Of a stretch of DNA of 48,446 bases, positions 16,114 to 24,334 are shown piece by piece. Position 1 is the first letter of the stretch, and each line of letters starts with the position of its first letter. This DNA comes from HGM04593 sp964485215. Lineage in GTDB: Bacteria; Bacteroidota; Bacteroidia; Bacteroidales; Bacteroidaceae. The notes below the pieces were generated by a model. It made no database searches. It worked only from the letters and a program-made list of their open reading frames with translations, and had not been told where the DNA came from. Both the position numbers and the translations under genes were made by a program. The DNA lies in the NCBI GenBank assembly GCA_964485215.1, contig CAZAIM010000003.1, positions 1 to 48,446 on the forward strand. Direction: 5' to 3'.

Positions 16114-17631
16114 TTATTTTATTGGGGTGGAACCGGCCATTATGTATTGTTCATTCTCTTTCGATGCAACTGTCTCTCCACGGTGGAGTATGAAGTGTGC
16201 ATCGTAGAGCGTGCTTCTCTCTTCTCCGTCGACAGATGACAGTGGCCACTCGATTGTTCCTATATGTGCTATGACTGCTTCCGTGGCTGCTGCGCTTGCA
16301 TTGTCAATTATGGCATCGACGTTGCTTGTATCGTATTTCGTGAAGGATATGCTGCATCCTTTGCCCGAAATGTTGCGTGCTGTGCCATAAAGGTCGGCTA
16401 TGAACTCCATTCTCACTGTGCATCGCGAAATTGCTTCCTCCCGGAAAAGTCTCTCTATAGGGGTGCCGCTGATGTCGATATACTCATAGTATCTTTTCCC
16501 GGCATAGGCCTTTACTGTTTCTGTACGCCTCCTGGCTGCGATGGGCTGAATGTCGGCCGGTTCTACTCTTTCGGCAAGCAGTTTGCTGCCGGTGCTTTCG
16601 TATCTGCTTAAAGGTATATCGGCCATTGCTACCGGTATATCGGCGAGGGGTGCTGCTGTCTGTAAGGGCTTTGACAGTTCGGGAACGGAGATTTCCTGTA
16701 TGCTCTGCTCCAATTCTTTTGTGCGGTATATGTACTCGGGTTCGGCAAATATGTACAGGAACAGTGCTGCTGCCGGCACAAGTGCGGCTGCCTTTATTCC
16801 CGCCAGATGGCTTGTATTGTCGTTGGCCATCATCATTATCCTTTTTCTTACGTTGCTCTGGCTGAATTTGTTTGCAAGGTTGAATCTTGTGTCTCCTACA
16901 GCTTTCTTCAGAAGGAGTATCTGGTAGGCGGTGGCATCGCCATTGTTGCGGAGTACGTACCTGTCTGCCTCGAACTCGTGTATCTCTTTCATGTCGTTGG
17001 CCAGCAGGTAGATGAACGGGTTGAACCATTGCAGTGACTTTACAAGTCCGAGCATAAGCATATCCCACGAATGTCTGTGCTTTATGTGTCCTTCCTCATG
17101 AAGAAGTATCTCTTTGCCACATTCATCGTAGTCGTGCTGCGAAATGACAACATTGCTGAACCAACTGAATGGCTCGATATTGTTCTTGTGGCAGTATATC
17201 TTCATTCCTTTTCTATTCTCGGTCCATACTGCGCCGTTCCTGATTCGCTTTCTTATTCTTGCAATATCGGCAATGCTGAGTGCCGTTGCAGCAAGAACCC
17301 CTAACAGATATACCAATGTCAGGTTTTCCATGGTAAGGAGTCTGTTTCTTTCCTTTGGCTCTTTTACATTTGCGTGTGCCTGGGTGTTTTCGGGCTGTAC
17401 TGCAGCAGATTCTTCGAAGGATGTTGCAGTGATTGCGTTCCCTGCAAGTTCAATCTCAACAGGAAATGCGACAATGACCATTGGCAGGAGGAGTGAAAGT
17501 GCCATAATCCCAACCAGGAGCCAGCGGTTGAATGATGCGAACCGTTCTTTCCGCAGCAGCAATGCAAAAGGTATGTAGAGCATTGCAAGGCACAAGGCCC
17601 ATTTGAGTATGTATATGAAAATTGTTCCCAT
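16114..17631 (-). CDS. M56 (BlaR1-like) membrane metallopeptidase
   Basis: A 505-residue integral-membrane zinc peptidase. Transmembrane segments lie near residues 5-25 and 37-57, then around 103-120 and 290-305. The zinc motif HEEGH is at 178-182, with a downstream EFEADRYV segment containing the third ligand region. Two residues outside the motif, KHRHSWDM, match the BlaR1/MecR1 family. The C-terminal periplasmic part (about 310-505) is not a penicillin-binding domain and shows no TonB domain, so the sensed signal is unknown. In this family signal-induced proteolysis relieves BlaI repression. The gene lies 9 bases after the TonB-like gene and is clearly cotranscribed with it. No beta-lactamase gene is nearby. 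Confidence 0.88.
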   Translation of the reverse strand: MGTIFIYILKWALCLAMLYIPFALLLRKERFASFNRWLLVGIMALSLLLPMVIVAFPVEIELAGNAITATSFEESAAVQPENTQAHANVKEPKERNRLLTMENLTLVYLLGVLAATALSIADIARIRKRIRNGAVWTENRKGMKIYCHKNNIEPFSWFSNVVISQHDYDECGKEILLHEEGHIKHRHSWDMLMLGLVKSLQWFNPFIYLLANDMKEIHEFEADRYVLRNNGDATAYQILLLKKAVGDTRFNLANKFSQSNVRKRIMMMANDNTSHLAGIKAAALVPAAALFLYIFAEPEYIYRTKELEQSIQEISVPELSKPLQTAAPLADIPVAMADIPLSRYESTGSKLLAERVEPADIQPIAARRRTETVKAYAGKRYYEYIDISGTPIERLFREEAISRCTVRMEFIADLYGTARNISGKGCSISFTKYDTSNVDAIIDNASAAATEAVIAHIGTIEWPLSSVDGEERSTLYDAHFILHRGETVASKENEQYIMAGSTPIK

Positions 17632-17640
17632 GGTGCTGTT

Positions 17641-18828
17641 CTATTTCAGTTCTACATTAAGTTTGCAGTTGAATGCTTTGTTATAGCCGTTCTGTGTTCC
17701 CGGAATCCAGTCTGGCATTTCCTCTATTAGTTTGTATACAGCCTTTATGGCGGCCTTTTCTATTTTTCTTCTGCTGTCGCCTCCTTCTCTGTATATGAGA
17801 TAATCGCTCAGGTTTTTCTTGTTTATGTGTATGTTGTTCACTTTCCCTTCCTTACTTATGTTGAACTCTACGTCGATGTAGCCTTTTACATTATTGCGCC
17901 TGAGCACTTTGCTGTATTCTATGTTGTTTTTCAAATATTCATCCAGGGCATCGGCTCCGCCGGGGAACTGAGGTGGGGTTTCACCGGTTTCTATTCTTTT
18001 GACCGATACGTTTATCTCTATGCAATGTCTCTTGCTGTCGCCTAATTCTGAAAATTTCTTTCCGATGAGAGTGTTGCCCACACTCTTGGCGTTGTTCTTC
18101 AGAATTTTCTCAATCTTGTACATTACCCTGTCTTTCTCCTTGTCGTATCTTGGTATGAAGACTTGGGTGGGATTACGTGAAGCGGAGTGGTCTCTCGCAA
18201 TATTTCTGTCCAATGTTACAGAAAGACCGGTTATGATGCCGTTTCTGTTTCCGTTGTATTCGATGTTCCATATGATGCTGCCGATAAATTCCGTGTCGAG
18301 GATATAGCCGGCCGAGTCCTGCTCAATTTCTATGAAGGCACTTCCGTCCAGCTTGTATGTGCTTACGTTTATATAGGTTGTTACGTTTTCCATAATGAAG
18401 CTGTCAAGAGCGCAATGGATGTCACAATTGTTCTTCTTTTTATTGTAGCGCGGTTTCCAGGTTATACTGTACTTGTTCTTGCCCGGGGAGTGCTTGCGGT
18501 TTTCAGCAATGTGCCTGCTGCTCTCCTTCAACAGTTTTTTTGCCGTGTTGAGAGATTTGTTGTCGGAGTTGCCCGATAGTTTGATTCTGGCTTTTCTTAT
18601 CCTTACTTTTTCTGCTGTTCCGTTCTCGTCGGCATATACAATGGCTGTTACTGTAGACTCGTCGAAAAAGTCGTTTAGGTCGAGATTCCTCGAGTGTATG
18701 CCGGGAAGGCTGTCGAGAAATGCTTCGATTGTTATATATCCATTGCTCTCCTGTGCCTTAGTATCGCTTGTGTGGAAAGACAATGCGAAGGCAAGAAACA
18801 TCAATACTGTGGCTGGTACTCTGTTCAT
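17641..18828 (-). CDS. Exported protein with TonB C-terminal-like domain
   Basis: A 395-residue protein with a signal peptide (MNRVPATVLMFLAFALSFHTSDTKAQ is the N-terminus in outline). The C-terminal 110 residues form a TonB_C-like domain beginning at the PPQFPGGADALDEYL signature, continuing with VKGYIDVEFNISKEGKVNNI and ending near PDWIPGTQNG. The middle third has no family I recognise. In many Bacteroidetes a TonB_C domain is fused to the M56 peptidase; here it is a separate gene just upstream of it. A signal peptide rather than an uncleaved anchor suggests a periplasmic accessory or sensor role more than classical energy transduction; that is inference. Confidence 0.78.
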   Translation of the reverse strand: MNRVPATVLMFLAFALSFHTSDTKAQESNGYITIEAFLDSLPGIHSRNLDLNDFFDESTVTAIVYADENGTAEKVRIRKARIKLSGNSDNKSLNTAKKLLKESSRHIAENRKHSPGKNKYSITWKPRYNKKKNNCDIHCALDSFIMENVTTYINVSTYKLDGSAFIEIEQDSAGYILDTEFIGSIIWNIEYNGNRNGIITGLSVTLDRNIARDHSASRNPTQVFIPRYDKEKDRVMYKIEKILKNNAKSVGNTLIGKKFSELGDSKRHCIEINVSVKRIETGETPPQFPGGADALDEYLKNNIEYSKVLRRNNVKGYIDVEFNISKEGKVNNIHINKKNLSDYLIYREGGDSRRKIEKAAIKAVYKLIEEMPDWIPGTQNGYNKAFNCKLNVELK

Positions 18829-18845
18829 GTCCGGTGCTGTTTCTG

Positions 18846-19250
18846 TTATTTTTCTATTGTCTCCAGTTTGGGTGCGTTTGCCTTTATTATCTCAAGCAGT
18901 TCTTTAATCTCCTCCTTGCTCATATTCTCTTTTTCTACAAAGAACTTCACGAACGATGAACTTGAACCCCCGAAGAAGGAGTCCTTTACGTCTGTCATCA
19001 CCTGGTTGGTGTATTGTTCCTTGCTTATAAGAGGATAGTAGGTGTGTGTCTTTCCGCTGAGCTTGCGGAACTCTACAAACCCCTTGTTGAGCAGTATCTT
19101 AAGGAAGGTGGAGATTGTTGTGTAGGCCGGTTTCGGGTCGGGGTAGTGTGCTATTACGTCGTGTATGCAGCCGCCGTCGGGCATCTGCCATAGTGCGTTC
19201 ATTACCTGAATCTCGGCTTTTGTGAGTGTGTCAAATCTTTTCTTTGCCAT
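18846..19250 (-). CDS. BlaI/MecI-family repressor
   Basis: A 134-residue winged-helix repressor. The N-terminal DNA-binding domain (LTKAEIQVMNALWQMPDGG...PAYTTISTFLKILLNKGFVE) is typical of BlaI/MecI, and a helical dimerisation region with an FFGGSSSSFVKFF segment follows. The ATG at 19250 (MAKKRFDTLT) is chosen because an upstream in-frame start at 19322 lies within the conserved leader element and gives a non-family N-terminus. It leads an operon with the TonB-like and M56 genes, the classic repressor/antirepressor pairing, and probably controls its own promoter in the 19251-19644 gap. Confidence 0.93.
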   Translation of the reverse strand: MAKKRFDTLTKAEIQVMNALWQMPDGGCIHDVIAHYPDPKPAYTTISTFLKILLNKGFVEFRKLSGKTHTYYPLISKEQYTNQVMTDVKDSFFGGSSSSFVKFFVEKENMSKEEIKELLEIIKANAPKLETIEK

Positions 19251-19264
19251 ATCCTTTATTATTA

Positions 19265-19298
19265 TAAGAAACTGTTTGAATCTATAAAAGCATTTTCT
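19265..19298 (-). repeat. Leader element copy F, upstream of blaI-like gene
   Basis: The minus strand reads TTTTATAGATTCAAACAG followed by TTTCTTATAAT, matching the recurring element. It ends about 15 bases before the repressor ATG, so it would lie in the 5' leader of the operon. Confidence 0.55.
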
Positions 19299-19304
19299 TT
19301 TAGA

Positions 19305-19330
19305 AACAGATGTTTGAGACAAATGTATAA
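19305..19330 (-). promoter_or_regulatory. Possible promoter/operator of the BlaI operon
   Basis: The minus-strand TACATTTG (plus strand 19320-19327) fits the -7 consensus TAnnTTTG. It overlaps an imperfect dyad TGTTTG-AGA-CAAATG (plus strand), a reasonable size for a BlaI-type operator, which would allow autorepression. No good -33 TTTG was found at the expected distance. Confidence 0.35.
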
Positions 19331-19483
19331 CTAAGTTTTTAAAAATCTAAACTTTTAGAAATTAAAAATGTGTCCATCGTCGATATTTAACTTTCATTAT
19401 TAGTTTTTCATCTGTTTTCTGCCACGTTTGTTGAATTTAAGGTGCTGCCGTCTTGAAAAAGACCAAAAAAAATTTCAATAAGA

Positions 19484-19506
19484 TAAATTTAAAACAACTT
19501 CTTAGA
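19484..19506 (+). repeat. Leader element copy D, upstream of the polyene cluster
   Basis: ATAAATTTAAAACAACTTCT followed by TAG, matching copies A-C. It lies about 32 bases upstream of the -7 element at 19538, so here it would be upstream of, not within, the transcript. Confidence 0.5.
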
Positions 19507-19537
19507 CTACATCTGCATATATTTATTTTTTTTTAAC

Positions 19538-19545
19538 TATCTTTG
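19538..19545 (+). promoter_or_regulatory. Likely promoter of the aryl-polyene cluster (-7 element)
   Basis: TATCTTTG matches TAnnTTTG and is preceded by T-rich sequence; a perfect -33 TTTG is missing (TCTG at 19512-19515). Transcription from here would give a leader of roughly 90 bases before the ammonia-lyase ATG at 19645. Confidence 0.5.
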
Positions 19546-19644
19546 CGCCTAAATATATTTTTTGACGAAAACTATTCTTGAAGGGATTTGAGGTTTTTCG
19601 TTGAAATGAAAAACACAGTTTGAAATTCTTATTAGGGGTTTGTG

Positions 19645-21156
19645 ATGATTGTTAATGACAAATTGCAGATAGAGGAAATTAAATCTATTATTGAAGAAAA
19701 CAGTATCGTAGAACTGGATGCCGATACACGCGACAGGGTTGCCGATTGCTTCGGTTTCCTGGAAGCATTCTCAAAGGATAAGGTTATTTACGGAATAAAT
19801 ACAGGCTTTGGCCCTATGGCGCAATGGCGCATCGATGATGACCACCTGAATGAACTGCAATACAATATAATACGCAGCCACTCTACAGGTGCGGGCGAGC
19901 CGTTGCCGGTAATTTGTGTGCGTGCCGCAATGCTGGCGCGTCTTATGACATTTATGCAGGCACGTTCGGGTGTAAATGTACAGACTTGCGAGTTGCTTGT
20001 GGAGTTCTTGAACCGTGGCATTTACCCGGTGATACCACAGCACGGCAGTGTGGGTGCAAGCGGCGACCTTGTTCAGCTGGCACACATTGCGCTTGCGCTT
20101 ATTGGCGAGGGTGAGGTTTTCTATCGTGGAGAGCGCAGGGATACTGCCTCTGTGTTGGCCGAGCTTGGTATTGAGCCTTTGAAAATGTATGTGCGCGAGG
20201 GGCTTGCTGTGACAAACGGTACTGCTGTAATGACTGGTATCGGCTTTGTGAACCTTTTCGATGCAAAGCGTCTGCTTGACTGGTCGGTAAAGGCATCGGT
20301 GATGATGAACGAAATAGCATCCTCGTATGACGACCTTATGTCAGAAACGCTTAACGGCGTGAAGCATCACAAGGGACAGCAGGAGATTGCTGCGCAGATG
20401 AGAATGATTGCTGCCGGAAGCAGGATGCTGCTCAACAGGGAAGAGGAACTCTATCATAGAAGTGAGGATAGCACATTCGGTCACAAGGTGCAGCCATATT
20501 ATTCGTTGCGCTGTGTTCCGCAGGTACTGGGACCTGTACTTGATGCTGTTGTGAACTGCGAGAAGGTGCTGGTCAATGAGATTAATTCGGCCGATGACAA
20601 CCCGATAGTTGACCCTGAGAACAGAACTGTAATACATGGCGGCAATTTCCACGGCGATTATGTCTCTTTCGAGATGGACAAGCTGAAGATTGCGGTTACC
20701 AAGATGACAATGCTTGCCGAGAGGCAGATGAATTATCTGCTGCACGATCGCATAAATGGCATTCTGCCTCCGTTCGTGAATCTTGGCGTCCTTGGCCTCA
20801 ATTATGGCATGCAGGCACCTGCGTTCACCGCAACATCGACGACTGCGGAGTGCCAGACACTTTCGAATCCTATGTATGTACATTCTATTCCTAATAATAA
20901 TGACAACCAGGATATTGTCTCAATGGGAACGAACTCGGCACTTATATGCCGTCGCGTGATAGAGAACAGCTATCAGGTTATGGCTGTGCATATGATGACA
21001 CTTGTGCAGGCTGTGGACTGTCTGCAGATTGCCGGGAAACTTGCGCCTGCCACACGCGAAATGTATGACAGGATACGTGCAATAGTTCCTGCGTTTGTCG
21101 AGGATACACCTAAATATAAAGAGATTGAGGCAATTGTTGAAATGCTTAAAAGATAA
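19645..21156 (+). CDS. Aromatic amino acid ammonia-lyase (probable tyrosine ammonia-lyase)
   Basis: A 503-residue MIO-type lyase. The prosthetic group forms from A138-S139-G140 in GSVGASGDL. YGINTGFGPMA, IRSHSTGAGEPL and NSADDNPIVD are family blocks. The SHS selectivity stretch has His where phenylalanine lyases carry Phe, which favours histidine or tyrosine as substrate. As no other hut genes occur and it starts a polyene cluster, tyrosine to 4-coumarate is the likely reaction, supplying the aryl starter. The start is the ATG at 19645; a GTG one codon earlier is in frame. A fabG-like gene follows after 20 bases. The residue-based substrate call is inference. Confidence 0.87.
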   Translation: MIVNDKLQIEEIKSIIEENSIVELDADTRDRVADCFGFLEAFSKDKVIYGINTGFGPMAQWRIDDDHLNELQYNIIRSHSTGAGEPLPVICVRAAMLARLMTFMQARSGVNVQTCELLVEFLNRGIYPVIPQHGSVGASGDLVQLAHIALALIGEGEVFYRGERRDTASVLAELGIEPLKMYVREGLAVTNGTAVMTGIGFVNLFDAKRLLDWSVKASVMMNEIASSYDDLMSETLNGVKHHKGQQEIAAQMRMIAAGSRMLLNREEELYHRSEDSTFGHKVQPYYSLRCVPQVLGPVLDAVVNCEKVLVNEINSADDNPIVDPENRTVIHGGNFHGDYVSFEMDKLKIAVTKMTMLAERQMNYLLHDRINGILPPFVNLGVLGLNYGMQAPAFTATSTTAECQTLSNPMYVHSIPNNNDNQDIVSMGTNSALICRRVIENSYQVMAVHMMTLVQAVDCLQIAGKLAPATREMYDRIRAIVPAFVEDTPKYKEIEAIVEMLKR

Positions 21157-21176
21157 AAGTTTCAAAGCACTTTGCT

Positions 21177-21926
21177 ATGGAAGAAAATAAATTACCTGTA
21201 AAATATGCTCTGGTGACCGGAGCGAGTAGAGGCATAGGCAGGGCTATAGCTCTTAAATTGGCGCAGCAGGGGTTCTCTGTAATTATAAATTATGCATCGA
21301 ACGCAGATGCTGCAAGGAAAACTCTTGATGATGTTGTGAATGACGGCGGTGAGGCCGAACTGTTGCAGTTTGACGTTACTGACAGCAAGTCGGTTACAGA
21401 GGCTCTTGCGCAGTGGAAACAGAGACATGAGAATGAGTATATCTCGGTTATAGTGAACAACGCGGGTATCCGTAAGGATAATCTTATGATGTGGATGCCG
21501 GGCGAGGAGTGGCGCAGTGTACTATCGACATCGCTCGACGGTTTCTACAATGTGACACAGCCACTTGTCAAGGATATGCTCGTGAAGAAATGGGGACGCA
21601 TAGTCAATGTCGCGTCGTTGTCGGGTATCAAAGGTATGCCTGGCCAGGTAAACTACTCGGCTGCAAAAGGCGGCCTTATTGCTGCTACAAAGGCTTTGGC
21701 ACAGGAGGTGGCAAGAAAACGTGTGACAGTGAATGCGGTTGCTCCCGGATTCATAAAGAGTGATATGACTGCCGACCTGAATGAGGCGGAACTGAAGAAA
21801 CTTGTTCCGCTTGGCCGTTTTGGAGAGGCTGAGGAGGTTGCTGAACTTGTAGCATTCCTCGTGTCGGATGCTGCGGCATATATCACTGGGGAAGTAATAT
21901 CTATAAATGGTGGAATCTATACTTGA
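21177..21926 (+). CDS. 3-oxoacyl-ACP reductase (FabG/ApeQ-type)
   Basis: A 249-residue short-chain dehydrogenase. The NADPH-binding TGASRGIGRAIA motif, NNAG, catalytic Ser in VNVASLSG, and YSAAK (Tyr-Lys pair) are all present, as is the C-terminal GEVISINGG. It should reduce each beta-keto intermediate on the ACP during polyene extension. The stop at 21924-21926 is almost touching the next ketosynthase start. The first eight residues are a short extension relative to typical FabG. Confidence 0.93.
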   Translation: MEENKLPVKYALVTGASRGIGRAIALKLAQQGFSVIINYASNADAARKTLDDVVNDGGEAELLQFDVTDSKSVTEALAQWKQRHENEYISVIVNNAGIRKDNLMMWMPGEEWRSVLSTSLDGFYNVTQPLVKDMLVKKWGRIVNVASLSGIKGMPGQVNYSAAKGGLIAATKALAQEVARKRVTVNAVAPGFIKSDMTADLNEAELKKLVPLGRFGEAEEVAELVAFLVSDAAAYITGEVISINGGIYT

Positions 21927-21927
21927 T

Positions 21928-23151
21928 ATGCGACAGAGAGTAGTAATTACGGGAATGGGTATCTATTCCTGCATTGGTAAGAACAAGGAAGAGGTTCTTA
22001 AGTCGTTATTTGAAGGAAAGTCTGGAATAGGACTGGTGCCGTCGAGAAAGGAGATGGGATACCGCTCTTCGCTGTGCGGTATTCTGGAGAAACCAAATCT
22101 GAAAGGTTCTCTCGACCGCCGTCAGCGTCTTTGCCTTTCGGAACATGGACAGTATGCCTATGTGGCTACAGTCGAGGCTTTGGCACAGGCCGGTATTGAC
22201 ACTGAGTATCTGCTCAACAATGAGGTGGGCATACTGTATGGCAACGACAGCAGCGCGGAGGCTGTCATAACAGGTGTAGATGTAATTAGAGAGAAGAAGA
22301 ATACAACGCTTGTCGGTTCGGGCAATATATTCCAGTCGATGAACTCTACCATTACAATGAACCTTTCTACCATATTCAATTTAAGAGGCATCAATTTCAC
22401 GATTTCGGGTGCCTGCGCGAGCGGTTCGCACGCAATTGGTATGGGTTATATGCTTATAAGGCAGGGGCTTCAGGAGTGTGTAATATGTGGAGGTGCCGAA
22501 GAGGTCAATGATTTTTCTGTAGGCAATTTCGATGCCTTGAGTGCCTTCTCATCTCGCGAGGATGACCCTTCTAAGGCTTCGCGTCCGTTTGACAGAAACA
22601 GGGACGGCCTTGTTCCGAGCGGTGGTGCTGCAAGCATTGTGCTCGAGAGCTATGAGTCGGCTGTGAGACGTGGTGCAACAATTATTGCTGAAGTTGTGGG
22701 CTATGGCTTCTCTTCGAACGGTGAGCATATATCGGTTCCGAATGTGGATGGCCCAAAGCGTTCGTTGCAGATGGCAATACGCGATGCAGGGATTGAACTT
22801 TCCGAAATTAAATATGTGAATGCACACGCTACTTCTACTCCGGTTGGCGACCTGAATGAGGCTAAGGCTATTGCGGAGGTGTTTGGAGAACATAAACCGT
22901 ATGTGACATCTACCAAGTCCTTTACGGGGCACGAGATGTGGATGGCCGGTGCAAGCGAGATAATATATTCTGTGCTTATGATGCAGAATGGCTTCATTGC
23001 TGCAAACCTCAATTTTGAAGAGCCCGACGAGGCTTCGGTTAACATAAATATTCCGTCCCGGAGAGTAGATATGCAGTTCGATACGTTCCTCAGCAACTCT
23101 TTCGGTTTTGGAGGAACTAACTCAACACTGATAGTAAGAAAATTTAAATAA
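21928..23151 (+). CDS. Ketosynthase 1 (FabB/F-like, ApeR-type)
   Basis: A 407-residue beta-ketoacyl-ACP synthase with the full triad: C163 (GACASGSHA), H300 (NAHATSTP) and H335 (FTGHEMWMAG). The family end FGFGGTNSTLIV is intact. The start at 21928 (MRQRVVITGMG) is chosen because a start at 21907 would lie inside fabG and add seven non-family residues. In the Ape system a comparable ketosynthase is thought to prime or start chain building; which step this one does cannot be read from sequence. Confidence 0.92.
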   Translation: MRQRVVITGMGIYSCIGKNKEEVLKSLFEGKSGIGLVPSRKEMGYRSSLCGILEKPNLKGSLDRRQRLCLSEHGQYAYVATVEALAQAGIDTEYLLNNEVGILYGNDSSAEAVITGVDVIREKKNTTLVGSGNIFQSMNSTITMNLSTIFNLRGINFTISGACASGSHAIGMGYMLIRQGLQECVICGGAEEVNDFSVGNFDALSAFSSREDDPSKASRPFDRNRDGLVPSGGAASIVLESYESAVRRGATIIAEVVGYGFSSNGEHISVPNVDGPKRSLQMAIRDAGIELSEIKYVNAHATSTPVGDLNEAKAIAEVFGEHKPYVTSTKSFTGHEMWMAGASEIIYSVLMMQNGFIAANLNFEEPDEASVNINIPSRRVDMQFDTFLSNSFGFGGTNSTLIVRKFK

Positions 23152-23162
23152 GGAAAATATTT

Positions 23163-23186
23163 TTTAGAAATTTAATCAGCTTCTAA
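23163..23186 (+). repeat. Leader element copy C, inside the cluster before ACP 1
   Basis: TTTTTTAGAAATTTAATCAG followed by CTTCTAAG occupies nearly all of the 38-base gap before the ACP gene, the widest gap in the first half of the cluster. It may mark an internal regulatory or processing point. Confidence 0.5.
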
Positions 23187-23189
23187 GTT

Positions 23190-23435
23190 ATGACTATTGA
23201 AGAAATTATTGAGAAAGCTTCTGAGGTACTTGCGGAAGAATTTGAGATTGATGCGACCAATATTACGCCAGATGCTTCATTGAAAGACACATTGGGCCTG
23301 GATAGCCTTGACTTTGTTGACGTTGTAGTTCTTATAGAGCAGCATTTCGGTGTGACGCTTACTGGACCCGACTTTGTTGGAGTTGTAACATTCAAGGATT
23401 TTTACGAGTTGCTGAACCGTAAGATAAATGGCTAA
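23190..23435 (+). CDS. Acyl carrier protein 1
   Basis: An 81-residue ACP with phosphopantetheine serine S39 in LGLDSLDFVD. Acidic and helical as expected. It carries the growing polyene or the aryl starter. The Ape system uses two ACPs (ApeE, ApeF); the second is at 27924. The last codons overlap the start of the next gene by 8 bases. Confidence 0.93.
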   Translation: MTIEEIIEKASEVLAEEFEIDATNITPDASLKDTLGLDSLDFVDVVVLIEQHFGVTLTGPDFVGVVTFKDFYELLNRKING

Positions 23436-24321
23436 GAGCCCGGGCAAGCAATGGAATGGTAAATCTCGGGGAGGACGGTTTGGCTATCAGTTCTTTGTAT
23501 ATACAATTCGGCTTCTCGGGATTCGCTGCGCATATTTCTTTCTTGCATTTATTGTAATATACTTTATACCGTTTGCTCCAAAGGCGACAAAGGCTATTTG
23601 GGCATACAACAGGAAAAGAAGAGGACTTGGCCGTCTTGCATCGCTCAAGGAACTTGTTTGCCATTATTATGTGTTTGGTCAAACCTTGATAGACAAGGTT
23701 GCAATTAAGGGTGGAATGGCAAAACGCTATAAGTTCGAATTTGACAATTATGAACGGTTTCTCGAGATTCTGAATAGCGGCAAAGGGGTGGTGATGATAG
23801 GTGCGCACATAGGATGTTGGGAGGCTGGAGCCGGTTTCTTTGGCTCATACGGTAAAAAAATCAATATCGTAATGTTCGACGCCGAGCATCAGCAGATAAA
23901 GGAGGTTCTCGACAGCAATGCAGCACAGGAGGAACTCTTTAAGGTGATTGCAATAAACAAGGATGCCATTGAGGCTATGCTGAAGATGAAGATAGCACTG
24001 AACAACGGGGAGTATATATGTTTCAATGGCGACAGGTTTGTAGACAAGGATAGTGTCCGGAGAGTTGATTTCTTGGGTGCGCCGGTACGCTTGCCGTTAG
24101 GGCCTTTCAAGATATCGGCTAAGTGCAGGGTGCCTGTTGTGTTCTATTACTCTATGCGTGAACCAGGGTTCAAATACAGGTTTGTGTTTGAAGAGGCTAT
24201 GCTGGAAAAGGGTACAGAGGTGAATGCCCTTGTTGGGCAGTATGCAGAATCGTTGGAGAGGATGGTAAGGAAATATCCTCGTCAATGGTTTAATTTTTAT
24301 GATTTCTGGAATATTGATTAA
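23428..24321 (+). CDS. LpxL/HtrB-like membrane acyltransferase
   Basis: A 297-residue lysophospholipid-type acyltransferase resembling lipid A secondary acyltransferases. One membrane segment lies near residues 30-50, and the HX4E catalytic motif is H127-E132 in GAHIGCWE. A cytoplasmic-face location is expected. Ape clusters have a similar gene, presumed to transfer the polyene to a lipid or sugar-lipid acceptor. The overlap with the ACP gene suggests coupled translation and possibly direct ACP partnering. Confidence 0.85.
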   Translation: MAKSPGKQWNGKSRGGRFGYQFFVYTIRLLGIRCAYFFLAFIVIYFIPFAPKATKAIWAYNRKRRGLGRLASLKELVCHYYVFGQTLIDKVAIKGGMAKRYKFEFDNYERFLEILNSGKGVVMIGAHIGCWEAGAGFFGSYGKKINIVMFDAEHQQIKEVLDSNAAQEELFKVIAINKDAIEAMLKMKIALNNGEYICFNGDRFVDKDSVRRVDFLGAPVRLPLGPFKISAKCRVPVVFYYSMREPGFKYRFVFEEAMLEKGTEVNALVGQYAESLERMVRKYPRQWFNFYDFWNID

Positions 24322-24334
24322 TTATATATAGGAT

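Larger units (their letters stand above)
19251..19644. other. Divergent regulatory region between the BlaI operon and the polyene cluster
   Basis: An AT-rich 394-base gap with no credible gene. It holds the leader element for each side (copies F and D), a partial copy TTTTAGAAATTAAAAATG near 19353, and -7 elements pointing both ways (19320-19327 minus, 19538-19545 plus). Because the repressor gene is divergent to the cluster, BlaI could in principle affect both; nothing in the sequence proves that. Confidence 0.6.

Noticed and set aside
16114..19250. BlaI/BlaR1 pair as a beta-lactam resistance locus
   Set aside because: The M56 protein has no penicillin-binding sensor domain and there is no beta-lactamase or PBP2a gene.
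19250..19322. 24-residue N-terminal extension of the BlaI-like repressor
   Set aside because: The extension is encoded by the recurring leader element and is not part of the BlaI family; MAKKRF at 19250 is a better start.
19645..21156. Histidine ammonia-lyase of histidine degradation (hutH)
   Set aside because: No hutU, hutI or hutG-type genes are near; it is the first gene of a polyene cluster where an aryl starter is required. Histidine cannot be fully excluded from sequence alone.
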